From: Echinarachnius parma
Lineage: Eukaryota; Echinodermata; Echinoidea; Clypeasteroida; Echinarachniidae
Reading direction: 5' to 3'
DNA: 64,000 nt
Assembly (NCBI GenBank): GCA_037951105.1
Contig: JBAMJV010008865.1
Location: 46,425-110,424 of the forward strand
Shown piece after piece: positions 35,301-46,500 of this stretch (its first letter is position 1; every line of letters begins with the position of its first letter). The notes below the pieces were generated by a model. That model worked only from the letters and a program-made list of their open reading frames with translations, was not told where the DNA came from and made no database searches. The translations under genes and the position numbers were made by a program.

Positions 35301-35972
35301 GACAGATGTGATGCATTGTATGATGTGTCTGTCGACAGCAGGTCAATGTCAATGATCAGGATTCATGCATTATTTATGCAAATTTATGCTAGATCGACAA
35401 ATCTATCGCTTTCATGCCTGGCCTCTTTGACATTAATATTATTGTCATTTTCACTGTCGGCATTCTAGCTAGAATGCCGACAGTGAAAATGACAATAATA
35501 ATGTCCAAAAGGCCATGAAAGCGATAGATTTGTCGATCTAGCATTATGTATGTTTGTTCAATCATTGAATTTTCAAGTGAATGACAATTGAGTGACACTT
35601 GACACTTGACAGATCAGATTTTTAATTTTTACTTACAATATTCTTTTTGAAGATGACTCTCCTGTTTTTTCCTTTCGTCGCTTGAGCCTTTGCAGCATTT
35701 ACTATTTGTCTATATCGTAATCTTTTAGCGCCCTTTCCGGATTTTCTTGCATTGTCGCGACCCTTTCCTGAATTTGATCCACTTGACTTTCCATTTCCAT
35801 TTCCATTTCCATTCCCATTCCCATTCGAACTCTGAGTCTGACTGACAGAATCGTCGTTGTTGTTCTTCATAAAACAGTTGTTACAAATGATACCACCTTT
35901 CTTCTTTTTCCGCCACATACATGTCACTGAAGTCTTGCATGCTGTACAATACGGAGGTGCTCCAAGCGGCAT
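23154..35972 (-). CDS. GATAD1: GATA zinc finger domain-containing protein 1
   Basis: Exons in coding order are 35637-35972, 24641-24700, 23945-24125 and 23154-23347, joining in phase to about 256 residues (vertebrate GATAD1 is about 269). The start MPLGAPPYCTAC matches the family's N-terminus. A GATA-type finger follows (CTACK x5 CMWRK, then CNNC). Residues ~50-75 are an Asn-Gly/Ser low-complexity stretch, then a basic Arg/Lys segment. Exon 2 gives the conserved SESVSTIVTSGSVFHG. Exons 3 and 4 give the BAH-like C-terminal region (YYQIGDIASLL, YYAQLRGFLQDQY, LEFMEFVCHVPSDYY). In vertebrates the protein is part of a histone-demethylase/Sin3-type chromatin complex. All splice sites are GT-AG. 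Confidence in identity is high. Confidence 0.95.
23758..23937. mobile_element. pogo/Tigger-like MITE in GATAD1 intron 3
   Basis: CAGCGGAACCTCTTTC at one end and AACAAGGTTCCACTG at the other, the classical CAGTGGAACCT termini of Tc1/mariner Tigger-type MITEs. Intron 3 (23348-23944) is otherwise featureless. Confidence 0.7.
23945..24125 (-). CDS. GATAD1: GATAD1 exon 3
   Basis: 181 nt, phase 0 in and 1 out, GCAG acceptor and GTGAGA donor. Encodes GTYYQIGDIASLLDVEG, IYYAQLRGFLQDQYSQKSA and FDPSTYIL, the most conserved block of the family. Confidence 0.93.
24641..24700 (-). CDS. GATAD1: GATAD1 exon 2
   Basis: 60 nt in phase 0, CTTTGCAG acceptor and GTAAGT donor. Encodes PLKGSESVSTIVTSGSVFHG, collinear with the vertebrate ESVSTIITAES region. 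Confidence 0.9.
25555..25740. mobile_element. MITE with GACAAATCTATCGTTTTCAT termini
   Basis: Left end GGACAAATCTATCGTTTTCA, right end TGAAAATGATAGATTTGTCG. Same family as 27967-28100 and 35392-35538. Confidence 0.75.
25741..26088. other. GATAD1 intron 1, left flank of the tandem array
   Basis: Contains GTATCCCCCGAACC near 25825, one arm of the hairpin seen complete at 35186-35213, and leads into the array. Probably the left part of the array-bearing element. No gene. Confidence 0.4.
26089..27353. repeat. 157-bp tandem array, eight copies
   Basis: Units begin CTTCATACCAAATTAG at about 26089, 26246, 26409, 26567, 26724, 26879, 27035 and 27190, with a ninth truncated start at 27346. Each includes GGACAAGAACTCGGACCTGT and TGGTTACCATGGCAACCA. 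Copies are more than 90% identical; the second has a 6-base insertion. The array resumes at 35045 on the far side of the 7.7 kb element. Confidence 0.9.
27967..28100. mobile_element. MITE, GACAAATCT family, decayed copy
   Basis: AGATCGACAAATCTTTTG at the left and CATTTTGTCGATCGATC at the right, with CTGTCGGCC in the centre as in the other two copies. Inserted in the left TIR of the 7.7 kb element only. Confidence 0.65.
28321..30519. other. Interior of the 7.7 kb element, left half
   Basis: No transposase motif. Two splice-flanked open stretches occur at 29108-29239 (TAG acceptor, GTATTC donor) and 29836-29919, but their phases do not join into a protein longer than about 55 residues. A tRNA-like remnant (TGTAGCTCAGAGGTTAGAG) sits at about 30195. 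A half pogo-like end (AAGGTTCCACTGTA) is at 29951. Confidence 0.4.
30520..30645. mobile_element. pogo/Tigger-like MITE
   Basis: AGTGGAACCTCTTTATAAGG at the left and TTATAACAAGGTTTCACT at the right. Similar to 23758-23937. Confidence 0.7.
30654..32231. mobile_element. 1.58 kb TIR element, relative of the Ig-gene introner
   Basis: Perfect TIR GGGCAATTCCATAAAT at both ends, ATTG at 30650-30653 and 32232-32235 as a 4-bp target duplication. A motif TGTACGTCCGACA or its reverse occurs nine times (about 31018, 31175 reversed, 31196, 31208, 31812, 31834, 31848, 32037, 32205). No transposase frame. It shares the first 11 terminal bases with 16871-17661. Confidence 0.8.
32236..34259. other. Interior of the 7.7 kb element, right half
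   Basis: AT-rich, with a C-tract at 33844-33861. No coding frame or splice-linked exon set recognised. Confidence 0.45.
35045..35217. repeat. Right remnant of the tandem-array element with terminal hairpin
   Basis: A partial 157-bp unit (35045-35104), a GGC/GGA-type trinucleotide run (35113-35162), and a hairpin GTATCCCCCGAA-GTGG-TTCGGGGGATAC near 35186-35213. Layout resembles tandem-repeat elements with a terminal hairpin such as the Helitron-related or pearl-type repeats of marine invertebrates. Confidence 0.6.
35392..35538. mobile_element. Palindromic MITE with TA target duplication
   Basis: 147 bp. Arms starting GATCGACAAATCTATCGCTT pair along almost the full length around TTCTAGCTAGAA. 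TA flanks at 35390-35391 and 35539-35540 suggest Tc1/mariner-type mobilisation. Confidence 0.85.
35637..35972 (-). CDS. GATAD1: GATAD1 exon 1
   Basis: 336 nt from ATG at 35972 to a GTAAGT donor, phase 0. Encodes the N-terminal GATA-type finger (C9, C12, C30, C33), an NG-repeat linker, and a basic tail ending in GKNRRVIFKKNI. The ATG is preferred because MPLG is the conserved start of the family. The 300 bases upstream hold no longer in-frame start. Confidence 0.93.
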
Positions 35973-36479
35973 TTTCGATGAGTTTTATGGCTGGCAGGGC
36001 AAGCTGAATCTGGATGATCTATCCGTCCATCCGAGTATGTTGTATACAGTAAAAGTACATAAAATTATACGAGTGGGACCGAAGTAAGCGCCGAAACTTG
36101 GGCCTGGGATCGGGAGCGACGGTAAAATTTTGAGCGCGTTTGGCGCCACCTACGTTCTTTGTCACTACAGTCTCTAAAGACAACAACACAATACTGATTT
36201 TCATTTGTTATTTTATTTTTCATAAAACATACTATACTCATGTGATCATAAAGTTTAAACAATAACTAAAACATACCAATGAGAGTAAAGATACATTTAA
36301 TGTCACACGTGTATCACCTTTTAAGTTAACTAACTGATGTCTCGATTTATCCAGGAGCTATCCAGCAGTAAATTGAGGGTGAAAATTACAGCATGCTTTA
36401 ATTTAATCATTGCTCTTTTACCATTCATCATTCCCCCGGGGAGGGTATTCCAATTTTTGTTCACAGGGTTACTATGGTT
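35973..36479. promoter_or_regulatory. Region upstream of GATAD1
   Basis: About 500 bases between the GATAD1 start and a hAT insertion, likely containing the promoter and 5' UTR. No TATA box at a convincing spacing was seen. Placement is by context only. Confidence 0.4.
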
Positions 36480-36487
36480 ACTATAAT

Positions 36488-38095
36488 CAGGGGCGTAGAC
36501 AACGGGGGGGATGAGGGGGATGCATCCCCCCCACCTCACAAGGTGGGGGGGATGACATGTACAATCATCCCCCCCAGGTTTTAGGGAAGGTTATATATTT
36601 GTTTGTGTGTAGCTGTATACGAGTGGGAAAGAAAACATTAGCTGTATGAGCTAAGACTTGTTAATTCTAACGTTAAAAGGGTAATTCATACATTAACTTT
36701 CAATTTTCGCTGCGCGCTTCGCGCGCGAACAGATTATCTCAGTTTGTTGTGTAACTTGCGAATGGTCTGGGGTGAGTATTTTTTTTCTGAATACTGTGCC
36801 ACGTAGTTCCAGTGTAGGCTGACATTGCTTTGGCTGCTTGTGTGATGTGCACCAAATTGCCCCATTTCAAGTATATATATAAATGCAAAATCTTCTCCGT
36901 GGGAGGGAGATACCCCCTCCCAAACCCTCCCTATTTGGCCCTGCCCCAGCCCTCGGTAGCTTCGCCCCTCGGGACTCATTCTTGGCAATAGGCTAAGTTG
37001 TTGGATCATACATAATGTGGCATATGGTGATGTTGGAACTGTGTATGACGCTAAATATAAATGCAATATTTGTGTTTGTGTTGGGGTGCATATGTGTCAA
37101 TTATTTGTTTTCTTCGTGAAAATACATTTAACATTTCTGGTCGATCAAATCATGACACGCTTTCGCAGATACAGTTAATGTTAAGCCCAAATTTCCTATC
37201 TAGGTAAGCACCAGATTGCACAATTTCAAGTCCAAAAATGCAAAATCTCCCTACCATGTGAGGGGGGACACCCCCCTCCCACACCCTCCCCCCGCTCAGT
37301 CACTTCGCTCCCTGTGTTGAGGTGCATATTTATTAGTGTGCCAATTATTTGTTTTCTTCGTGAAGATATATTTAAAATTTCTGGTCGATCAAATCATGAC
37401 ACGCTTTCCCAGATACAGTCAATGTTAAGCCCGAATTTCCTATCTAGGTAAGCACCAGAATGCACAATTTCAAGTCCAAAAATGCAAAAACTCCCTACCG
37501 TGGGAGGGGGACACCCCCCTCCCACACCCCCCCCCCCCCCCGCTCCCCGCTCAGTCACTTCGCTCCCTCAGACTTGATCGCTTCGTTCCTTGCAATGTCT
37601 CACTCTCACATCTGGCTCAAAGTTGGCAACACTGTGAGTGAGGTTGGGCATGAGCCCCTACACACACAAAATCCTGAGCCCCCATAGGTTTTGCCCCCCC
37701 CCCCCCCCAATCCAAAACTGCTTCTGGCCCGCCTGGTCACGACCATCCAGTGGCGGATCCAGGGGGGGGGGGGGGTTAGGGGGTTTAACCCCCCCCCCCC
37801 CCTCACCCTTGGGCTGCCAAGTGAAAATGTATCAGTGAAAAAAAGTGGAAAAAAATCACTTACGGGGGTTCAAAATAGAAAGAAAGAAAAAAATCGCCGC
37901 TTCGCGGCTCGTCATTGGGTTAAACCCCCCCTTAGCAAAAAGCTAGATCCGCACCTGCCATATTAACATCTAACCCCCCCCCCCCCCCCCCTCTGAGAAG
38001 ACTTTCAAGCAATTGTCTTGGTCTCGAAAAATTGGTCGTGGTCCGGTGAACGGCAAATCATCCCCCCCAGGTGTAAGAACCTGTCTACGCCACTG
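36488..38095. mobile_element. 1.6 kb hAT-type element upstream of GATAD1
   Basis: Starts CAGGGGCGTAGACAACGG and ends GTCTACGCCACTG, with ACTATAAT at 36480-36487 and 38096-38103. Same family as 4194-5364, reversed. Longer because a ~235-bp block is duplicated (37150-37320 and 37385-37560) and another MITE sits inside at 37748-37957. No transposase. Confidence 0.85.
37748..37957. mobile_element. MITE nested in the hAT element
   Basis: CAGTGGCGGATCCAGG at the left, CTAGATCCGCACCTG at the right, internal G and C tracts. Same family as 18972-19126. CCAT is found beside both ends, offset by one base on the left. Confidence 0.7.
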
Positions 38096-38384
38096 ACTAT
38101 AATAGTGTACCCCGGCCGGACCTCAAAATTTTACTGCTACACAGCTGTCATATACAAAATCACATACTTAGACGGCTATTGGCTCTGAAAAGGAGGGCCT
38201 AGTAGATATCAATATATGCACCCCACACCTCTCCCTCCCCCGGCATCATCATTCCTATCAAAGTTAGTTTTGTCATCTTAACCGATGACTGTAAGATGAC
38301 AATTTCAAGATGGTGTTTGTTAGTTTCAATATAAAATCCTGGGTAACCAATACCAAGCTAGAATTCAAATGTTATTGTTTGTGT

Positions 38385-38441
38385 GCATGTGTGTGTGTGT
38401 GTGTGTGTGCGTGTGTGGGTGTGTGTGTGTGTGTGTGTGTT
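38385..38441. repeat. (TG)n microsatellite
   Basis: About 55 bases of GT repeat with a few interruptions. A shorter GT tract lies at 38847-38880. Confidence 0.9.
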
Positions 38442-41400
38442 TGTAAACACCCCCAAATCGGGGACATACATGTGACAAAACACCATCTAATCGCGGACAC
38501 ACCCCAAGTGCGGATGTCCGCGGTTAGAATTACAATGAGAAAGCACTGCTTGTCCACGTTTAGAATGTAACTAATTGAACTGCTGCCCGTTCTGAAGCTC
38601 ATCCCCGATTGGAATGTAAATGTGAAATTTTTGTGTGTATCGGAGTGTGTGGTTTACATCGTGCGTGTGTCGTGATCGGCAAGAAAACTACTATACCGCC
38701 CTCATGTGATATTACCTGGATACCCCCCTCCCCCTGGCCTAGATGTGCATTAGCTGTATGAGGAACCCCCCTATCCTTTGTTTTTCGTGAGTCCCCATTT
38801 TCCAGGTAAAGAGTCAAGAGTCCCCGTTTGCCGGTGCTTACAAGTATGTGTGTGTGTGTATGTGTGTGCATATGTGTGTTTTTCATTTGAATGAACACTG
38901 AAATCATGATTGTAAATTAGATCATTAAATTATTCACTTCACTACATCCAATCCTAATTAAGCATGCATTTTCATGTTTGACTGTTTATAGTATACACCC
39001 GAGTAAATAATCTTTAAAAATAATCTGGAACAATTAACCTTCAGGAAAATACTTGTGCAGGAGTCTACGCATTTTATACCAAAATCACTCAGTCCTGAAC
39101 GGGTTAAGACAATACTGAAAGAATCACAGCCATCAAATCCATTAAGTAGGTTCCACACAAATGAACAATTCACTTCATTTAATTTGACACTATATATTCA
39201 CAATCATCTAAGTAAGTTCACACATCTGAATATGTACATCGATATATATATATAGAGAGAGAGAGGTGAAAAGGCTGGTGAAAAAAAGAAGAACTGTACA
39301 TATAGTTGAAGGGAAATTTAGTGTTCCACATGAAATTGTGAATCTGACTAGTGGAAATATTCAAGGTGTCGTTTTGAATTACTATACAAACAAGAATACA
39401 ATTACCTGCATTTGAATAATGTAAAGTGCTAAGAGATGATTATCAATCATATTTACGCCCTATAGAAGTCAAAACATTATCTATTATTTTACAATCTCAG
39501 TTGATTTTGCCATACAGTCTTAGCTTACATTGTGGCTATCACGTATCAACCACTATTAATTAAAAATAATTTTCTTCCAATCTTTAGAATCCAAAATATT
39601 CAAAGATAATCATTTGTTTGTTTGTTTTTTCTCTTCAATTTACAATGGAAAAATATGGCTTTACTTGTAAACTCAAGAGTGCTTTAAATCATACCAATCA
39701 TTTTGTATATATTCATCGCTCAAAATTCATATTACATCATTAAAATGTAATATATCATATTACAAATTATATTATGCTAATATAAATAAACCTCCACTTT
39801 CTTACATCTTGAATTCCTTGAATATTATTAAGATATGAATATCATGACCCACATAATTCTTAAATTTAAAAAATACTTCTAAATTCCATTTGAATACGTT
39901 TACAGTCGTAATGAACATCGCTCATATAATCAGACATATATAGCTATTAAAATGCATAAACTAACAATATATGTTTTTTCATTTGGAGATATCTAAAATG
40001 TATTACATTGTTGTAACATATATGGATAACAGGTTTAAACCCTCTTTTTGCAAGCATTTAATATGATTTCAAGTTAGCTTAATGTTTCATTACCATGGTA
40101 ACAACTATGAATTATGCACAAAGCTGATTGGCTGATTTACAATAACTGTAAAGGTATAGTTCTGTTTTATGAAATTAGTTTATCTTTTGTATAAGAAATG
40201 TCGCTATGAAGTAAATTACTAATTTGTGAGATTAATTTTCTTACCACATCCAAACTGGTAAAAATATCTTAATAAATTTTTGTTTAAATCAACATTTAGG
40301 CATTACATTAAGAAACACAAATATGCTGGAAAGGATTATATGTAAAGATCAGTCTGGTGAAATTCACTGTACTGTATTATATACTCATCAAGTTTACTGC
40401 AATATACAAAAACATATATATATATGTCTCCACTACTGTGATAAATGAATCTAATTAACCACTTTAACAAATATGTAATTTAGAAAGTCAAGCTAATTAT
40501 ATTGGGTGAATACATACATTATACCTGTGACAAAGGTTTGATTTGATAATAAATAAAGACATATATTGATTCAAACTTCAATAGACTTCACCACATGACT
40601 GACTAAAACATAGGAATGTAAACAAAAATGAAGATTCCTTATTTCCTTCATTGGTTAGTCATTATGCCTTAGACAGAAGTTCTGTCATTGTGAAGACCCA
40701 CAGAATCTTGTGTAAGCAGTGACATAGTCAGAAATAACGGACTCTAAATGAGATTTTCCTTGATTTATGACTTGCTACCACATTATTTCAAGACTAACAG
40801 CCTCCCTATCCACACAAATTGTCATATATCAATGTGAGAATGTGGTAAAGAGAAAGTTAGAAGTCGTTGCAATCCTTGTAAACAAATATATTACATAAAA
40901 ACATTAAACACATTCAAATCTACTGAAATTTCATTTCATTTTCAAGAAGGCATCTTTCAAACAGCAAAGTGAGAGAAATATAAAATAAAAATAGATTATG
41001 ATTTCTGTTCAAAATTTTATGTGAGGAAAGGCAGTGTATATCTAAAATAATATCAGCTGTATCGTACATGTTGTTCAGGCATATAACTCCCTAACTCACA
41101 TACATTGAACATTATTTAGACAGACTACAAAAATATATATAACTATGAAACACAGGATGCGATGAAGGGTTCTGGAATTTTCTATCACAACAATTTAAAC
41201 CTTATTTGCCAGGATTTTTACTAAATAACACTTTGTGTGCTTGACTGTCATAAATTTATAGTACATGTAATAGTGTATCACACAAGCATGTGTTGATTTA
41301 GTAAAACCATGTATTCTATTTGATATCCCCAGACAGTGGGGTAGTAGCAATAATTTTTCGAAAAACAATAGAAAACATAAACATAAGGGGGAAATCTGTG

Positions 41401-42422
41401 TAAAAAATAAAGAAATATATATAAGGGGAGTACCCCCTATCATCCTGACCACATTACATCACTGTCCCCAAGTACCATGATCATAACCCTCCAGATAAAT
41501 ACCCCTGCTCAACTTGAGCAACAACACAACATGTGTAATGTTGGATCACTTGCGAAAATAAGATAAATCTCATGTTCACATTTCTGTAATTTCATTGACA
41601 AGATGGCAAACAAAGTAATTACAACGGAAATAGGCGATATTCACGATAAATAATATAGATATGATGACAAAAACAATTTACTTATTGGACGGCATTAAAA
41701 CTAGCACATTAAAACACATCATTAATTCCACCAGCATGAAGGTCATGCAGTTATTATCTACAACATTGAAATAAAATATGCCTAAATAGCCCAATTATTT
41801 TTCGGTGTGGGTCGTAATAGATCATTCAAGATTTAATAGGACATTTATGATGCATACTGTACAACACAATTTAAGATATGACAGTTAAAAGTAGTTTTAT
41901 ATAGTAAATTGCTAAGTATCTAGCAAAGGTGCATATACATTTATCAATTACAATTTACATTAAATGTTTGCAAAGTAACATAGAAAAAATACACACATTT
42001 TCTTTATCTTAATTAAATATAACACTCACAAAAATTGCTCTGAATATTCACAAGATTTCAGCCACGCTAATTGTATCCTGTGTCTCAATAAATGTCAGTG
42101 AGATCCATGCATATCTGTGCACAAGATACCACTATCTTTGAACACAACACAACATATTGTGAACACAGAAGGATTAAAGAGAAATTCACAAGTGAATTAT
42201 GACTGTGAGAAATAACTGTGTATTGAATCCAGTTCGGAATCCACACACACAAAAGAAGGAAAGAATATAGTATTCTTTAACCCCTTGTCTATAGGAACCG
42301 AGTGGGCTGTGTACAAAGTCTATGGGAATTTCTAAATCTCAAAGGAAACGGGTTAGCACAACCGAACGGAGAATGTGGACAAGAAGGATACATGACTCGT
42401 TTTCACAAATTAAGTCAGAATT
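38442..42422. other. Intergenic: TRAF3IP1 3' flank and GATAD1 upstream
   Basis: Nearly 4 kb of AT-rich sequence with no coding frame, splice-linked exons or complete transposon recognised. A (TA)n/(GA)n tract lies at 39243-39266. Part is probably TRAF3IP1 3' UTR; several AATAAA hexamers on the minus strand prevent choosing a polyadenylation site. Confidence 0.5.
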
Positions 42423-42674
42423 GTGACCGGCTATAGCAAAACCCGGCACTTGTCGGTAATTCATGTTTTGAAGAAATGGGCATTTTAAGTTCACACAATG
42501 TGAGTAAAAGACCTTTGATTGTAAAATTAAAAACGATCATATCTTCGCCAATTATTGACCAATTAGTTAGAACAAAGCGTCAAATGAAAGCTTGTGATAA
42601 GGCCTTTGTAATGGAATGAAAATCGACATTTTGATTTTTACCGACAAGTGCCGGGTTTTGCTATAGCCGGTCAC
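42423..42674. mobile_element. 252-bp MITE with 37-bp perfect TIRs
   Basis: Both arms begin GTGACCGGCTATAGCAAAAC and are identical for 37 bases. ATT at 42420-42422 and 42675-42677 may be a 3-bp target duplication. The perfect arms suggest a young insertion. Confidence 0.85.
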
Positions 42675-42924
42675 ATTTGTTTAGGTATATCAGGGCTACA
42701 TTAGCACTGGCATTCTGTCCCAGGGCTACTTAAAAAAGGAGCTTCGGGCCAACAAATTCAAACAAAAAGTCTGAATATAACATGCCTCAACAGGCAATCA
42801 ATTATGTCTGAATTATCCATTTGTTGTTGTTTTGTTTAGGTCCATCAATACGTGAAATGTCTTGATTTTACTTGCCAGACAGAACTACCATATCGGAAAA
42901 AAGGGTTAATTTTGAGCATTGGAC

Positions 42925-43330
42925 GAGTATCTGTGCTCATCTTGTGAATGCTATACTGCTGACCTTCTTAGGCGAGGTCAATCTTCATAAGGAATAAACA
43001 GATGACATTAAAGTCTGGAAAATTATCTTTGTGATCAAATGCACATATACTACTGGCTGTTATAAGTGTCTGGATGACTGTGTTCATTTTGTGAATGCTT
43101 TAAAGCTAACCACATTGCGTGAATAAGTCAATCTTTATAAGTGATAAACAGCGTGACGAAGTCTGGAAAATCATCTCTGTGACCAAGCGCCCATGTACCA
43201 TGGCCTGTTCTAAGTTTTTGTTGTTGACTGTGCTCAATCTAAAGTGATAAACAGAGTGACAAAGTCTGGAAAATTATTGTCCCTGTGACCAATTAATGCA
43301 CATATACCATTGCCTGTTATAAGTGTGTGG
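42925..43330 (-). repeat. Tandem partial copies of the end of the TRAF3IP1 last exon
   Basis: CTGTGCTCATCTTGTGAA-type segments, which in the real exon hold the stop codon, recur at about 42931, 43079 and 43229 (degenerate), ahead of the true one at 43336. Spacing is about 150, 150 and 107 bases. The intervening AAACAGAGTGACAAAGTCTG block repeats as well. They lie in the 3' UTR or flank. Confidence 0.8.
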
Positions 43331-43340
43331 GCGACTGTGC

Positions 43341-43500
43341 TCATCTTGTGAAGGCTATACTGCTGACCATCTTGCCGATCTTCTCCTCGCCCCTCAGGAT
43401 GCCAGACTTGACCGCAGCGATGGTGTCCAGCTGGTCCTCGATGGACTGGTCAAGTTGGGCCAGCTGGGCTTGCAGGGGCTCCAGCTCAGAGTCAGTAATC
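43341..43500 (-). CDS. TRAF3IP1: TRAF3IP1 last exon
   Basis: Encodes [18 protein letters not shown], the [20 protein letters not shown] coiled-coil end and TGA at 43341. Matches the vertebrate C-terminus residue for residue in spacing. Confidence 0.93.
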
Positions 43501-46500
43501 CTGGAGTACAAATGTAAGAGATATATGTACAAGAGCATTATGAGCAAAATTGATAAACAAGAGAACAATATGTGAATCAACTATCCTTTTTGTATACATT
43601 AGACACACTAATTATGCATTTTGTATATAAAATTAATATTTGTGTAAATTATGGTTAACACCAGAATATGTGATATAGGCCCGGGATGGCTGACTTGTTT
43701 TTCCCGATAGATTGCCCTATCTCATTGCAATAGAGTGGTTAAGTGTGATGTCATCAATGATGTCATAAACATCTTTTTTTGGAATTTTCAAATTTGGACT
43801 TCATTTTCAGAAAGAGCATAACAAATAATGTCCAAATACCGAAAATCAATTGAATAGGTTACGTATTGGCTGAGATATGACCATCCGAATGATTTTTGTT
43901 GTCAATGGGCAATCAGTGTTATAGTGCACTGGTTCATAACTTTATGAACCAGTGCACTATAACACTGATTGCCCATTGAAGTAAAATTCATTCGGATGGG
44001 CATATCTCAGCCAATACGTAATATATTTGATTGATTTTCGGTATTTGGACATTATTATTGATGCTCTTACGGAAAATGAAGTTGGAATTTAAAAATTCAA
44101 AAAAAGTGTTTTTATGACGTCATGGCTTCTGTACTCTATAGGGAAGCGATAGCAATATCAGGCAGCAAACCTAGCGATCACTAGCGCAATCACAAACACG
44201 ACTTTCATTGATCAATAGCAATATCCAAGGGGTTTTATATTTTAAGTCAAGGGAACTATTAAGGCATTGTAATCCTTTATGGCCCAGTCAGATATCAACG
44301 GATATCGGAAACGTATGCCCAACGAATAGAAAATTTGCGAAATTAAATTATCCGGTGATGAAAGTCGTCTCCATTGCTTCGTGTACAAAACATAGAACAA
44401 CGTACATCACCGGACAAGGAACGGACAAGAAACGTACAGAACGGATGGAAAATTTAGCTCTCCGTTTGACATCCGTTTGCGCAATCCGTTGATATGTGAC
44501 CGGGCTATTATGAATGCTTACCCCTGTTCCCGTTTGATGGCCTGCCTGTGCTCTCCGTTCTCCCTCTGCCACATCTCCAGCTCTTTCTGCATGCTGTCCA
44601 CATCCTCCTGCAGGTAGTCCATGATCTTCCCCAGCGGGTTGGCGCTCCTCGTCAGGGTCTGGATCGCCCCCCTCAGCTTCTCCACCTCACGCTGGACCAG
44701 CTCGCGCTCCTTGCGCCTCGCTGGGTCAAGGGTCACAGGTTTATCCTGCGATGGTGCAATGAATAGAGAACATGGTTTATATCGGAAATAATATCGCTAG
44801 TGATATTCGTTTGTCTCGCAATGTATGGTCAACATTGAATCTGAATGATCGCGACGTTTCGTATGCTACTGCAATACTTTGTCAAGTGATATTAAAGTAA
44901 CGTAAAACACTCCTATTTATACTCTCATGCGGCTCCAAACCGCGTTATCTCGCATGAGCGAGTTATTCCTAATTGGTCCATAACGGGCAAATTCTATTGG
45001 CCGGTGTACACGGGTGCTAAACCAATCAGCGAGGCGTTTATATCATGGTTTATATCATACACAACTTTTAATCACTTGTTCTTATTCTGTTAACATTGAC
45101 CTCCTTGTTGGGCTCTGGATCGCCCCCTCTCAGCTTCTCCACCTCACGCTGGACCAGCTCTCGATCCTTGCGCCTCGCAGGGTCAAGGGTCACAGGTTTA
45201 TCCTGAAATCTACAGAGAACATGGTTAACATTTTATACAATGTGTAATCTCTTGTTCTGATTCTGTTTACATTGACCTCCTTGTCAGGGTCTGGATCGCC
45301 CCCTCAGCTTCTCCACCTCACCCTGGACCAGCTCGCCCTCCTTGCGCCTCGCTGGGCCAAGGGTCACAGGTTTGTCCTGCAATCGAAAGAGAACATGGTT
45401 TACATTATACACAACTTATAATCAATTGTTCTGATTCTGTTTACATTGACACTCCTCGTCAGGGTCTGGATCGCCCCCCTCAGCTTCTCCACCTCGCGCT
45501 GGACAAGCTCTCACTCCTTGTGCCTCGCAGGGTCAAGGGTCACAAGTTCATCCTGCAATGAACAGAGAATTTTACATAACTTGTAATTACTTGTTTACAT
45601 TGACCTCGTCAGGGTCTGGATCGCCCCCTCAGCTTCTCCACCTCACGCTGGACTAGCTCATTGTTCTTGCACCTCATAGGGTCAAGGATCACCAATTTAT
45701 GAACATTGGACAGATAACATGGCTTACTTCATACACAAATTGTAATCAATTGTTCTGATTTAGTTCAGCTTCATCACCTCACCCTGGACTAGATCTCGCT
45801 CCTTGTGCCTTGCAATAAAAAACAGTTTTTTTTTTATTGAAGTGCTCTTTTAAACAGAACTTGACTAATCCTTCAACCTACCTCCTGTTTGTTCTGGGTT
45901 CCCTCCAGCTCCTTCTTGGTTTCCAGGATCTTCTTCACCAAGCCTCCGTGCTCCCCATCATCCTCCACCGACTCACTGGCTGTAGGCTGCATAGATATGG
46001 GAAGGCAAGAATAACACTTGGTTGTTGAGTAAACAACTCACAGGCACAAATTCAGCCGTGGGTTTTACTCAACTCATTCAGTACTGTTATGAAAATGCCC
46101 CGGCAGAAATGCATGATACTAAACTCAACTAGCCGAACATAGATGCACAAGACAACAATCAAAGTCATTACACATAATAATAATTATTATTATTTTTGTT
46201 TAACCCAGGGTAGCTTTTACAAAACACTGATACTATTTACTAAACAGTGTCCAATAGCTACATATCATCTAAAATATACATGTCCTCTACATTCATTCTG
46301 ACTAGTACTGGTAATTCTGAACTATCTGTGTGTGTGCACCTTACTTATAACTTGAGTTCAACGTACCGGACATGACAAAGATTTGTTGTTATATTATGGC
46401 ATGCATGGAATACTAGGTTATTACAAAATTGGTCAGACATTCAATAATTGTTTTTAGAAATGTAACACTCTCCCACATATCCATACGGTACCTAGCAGGC

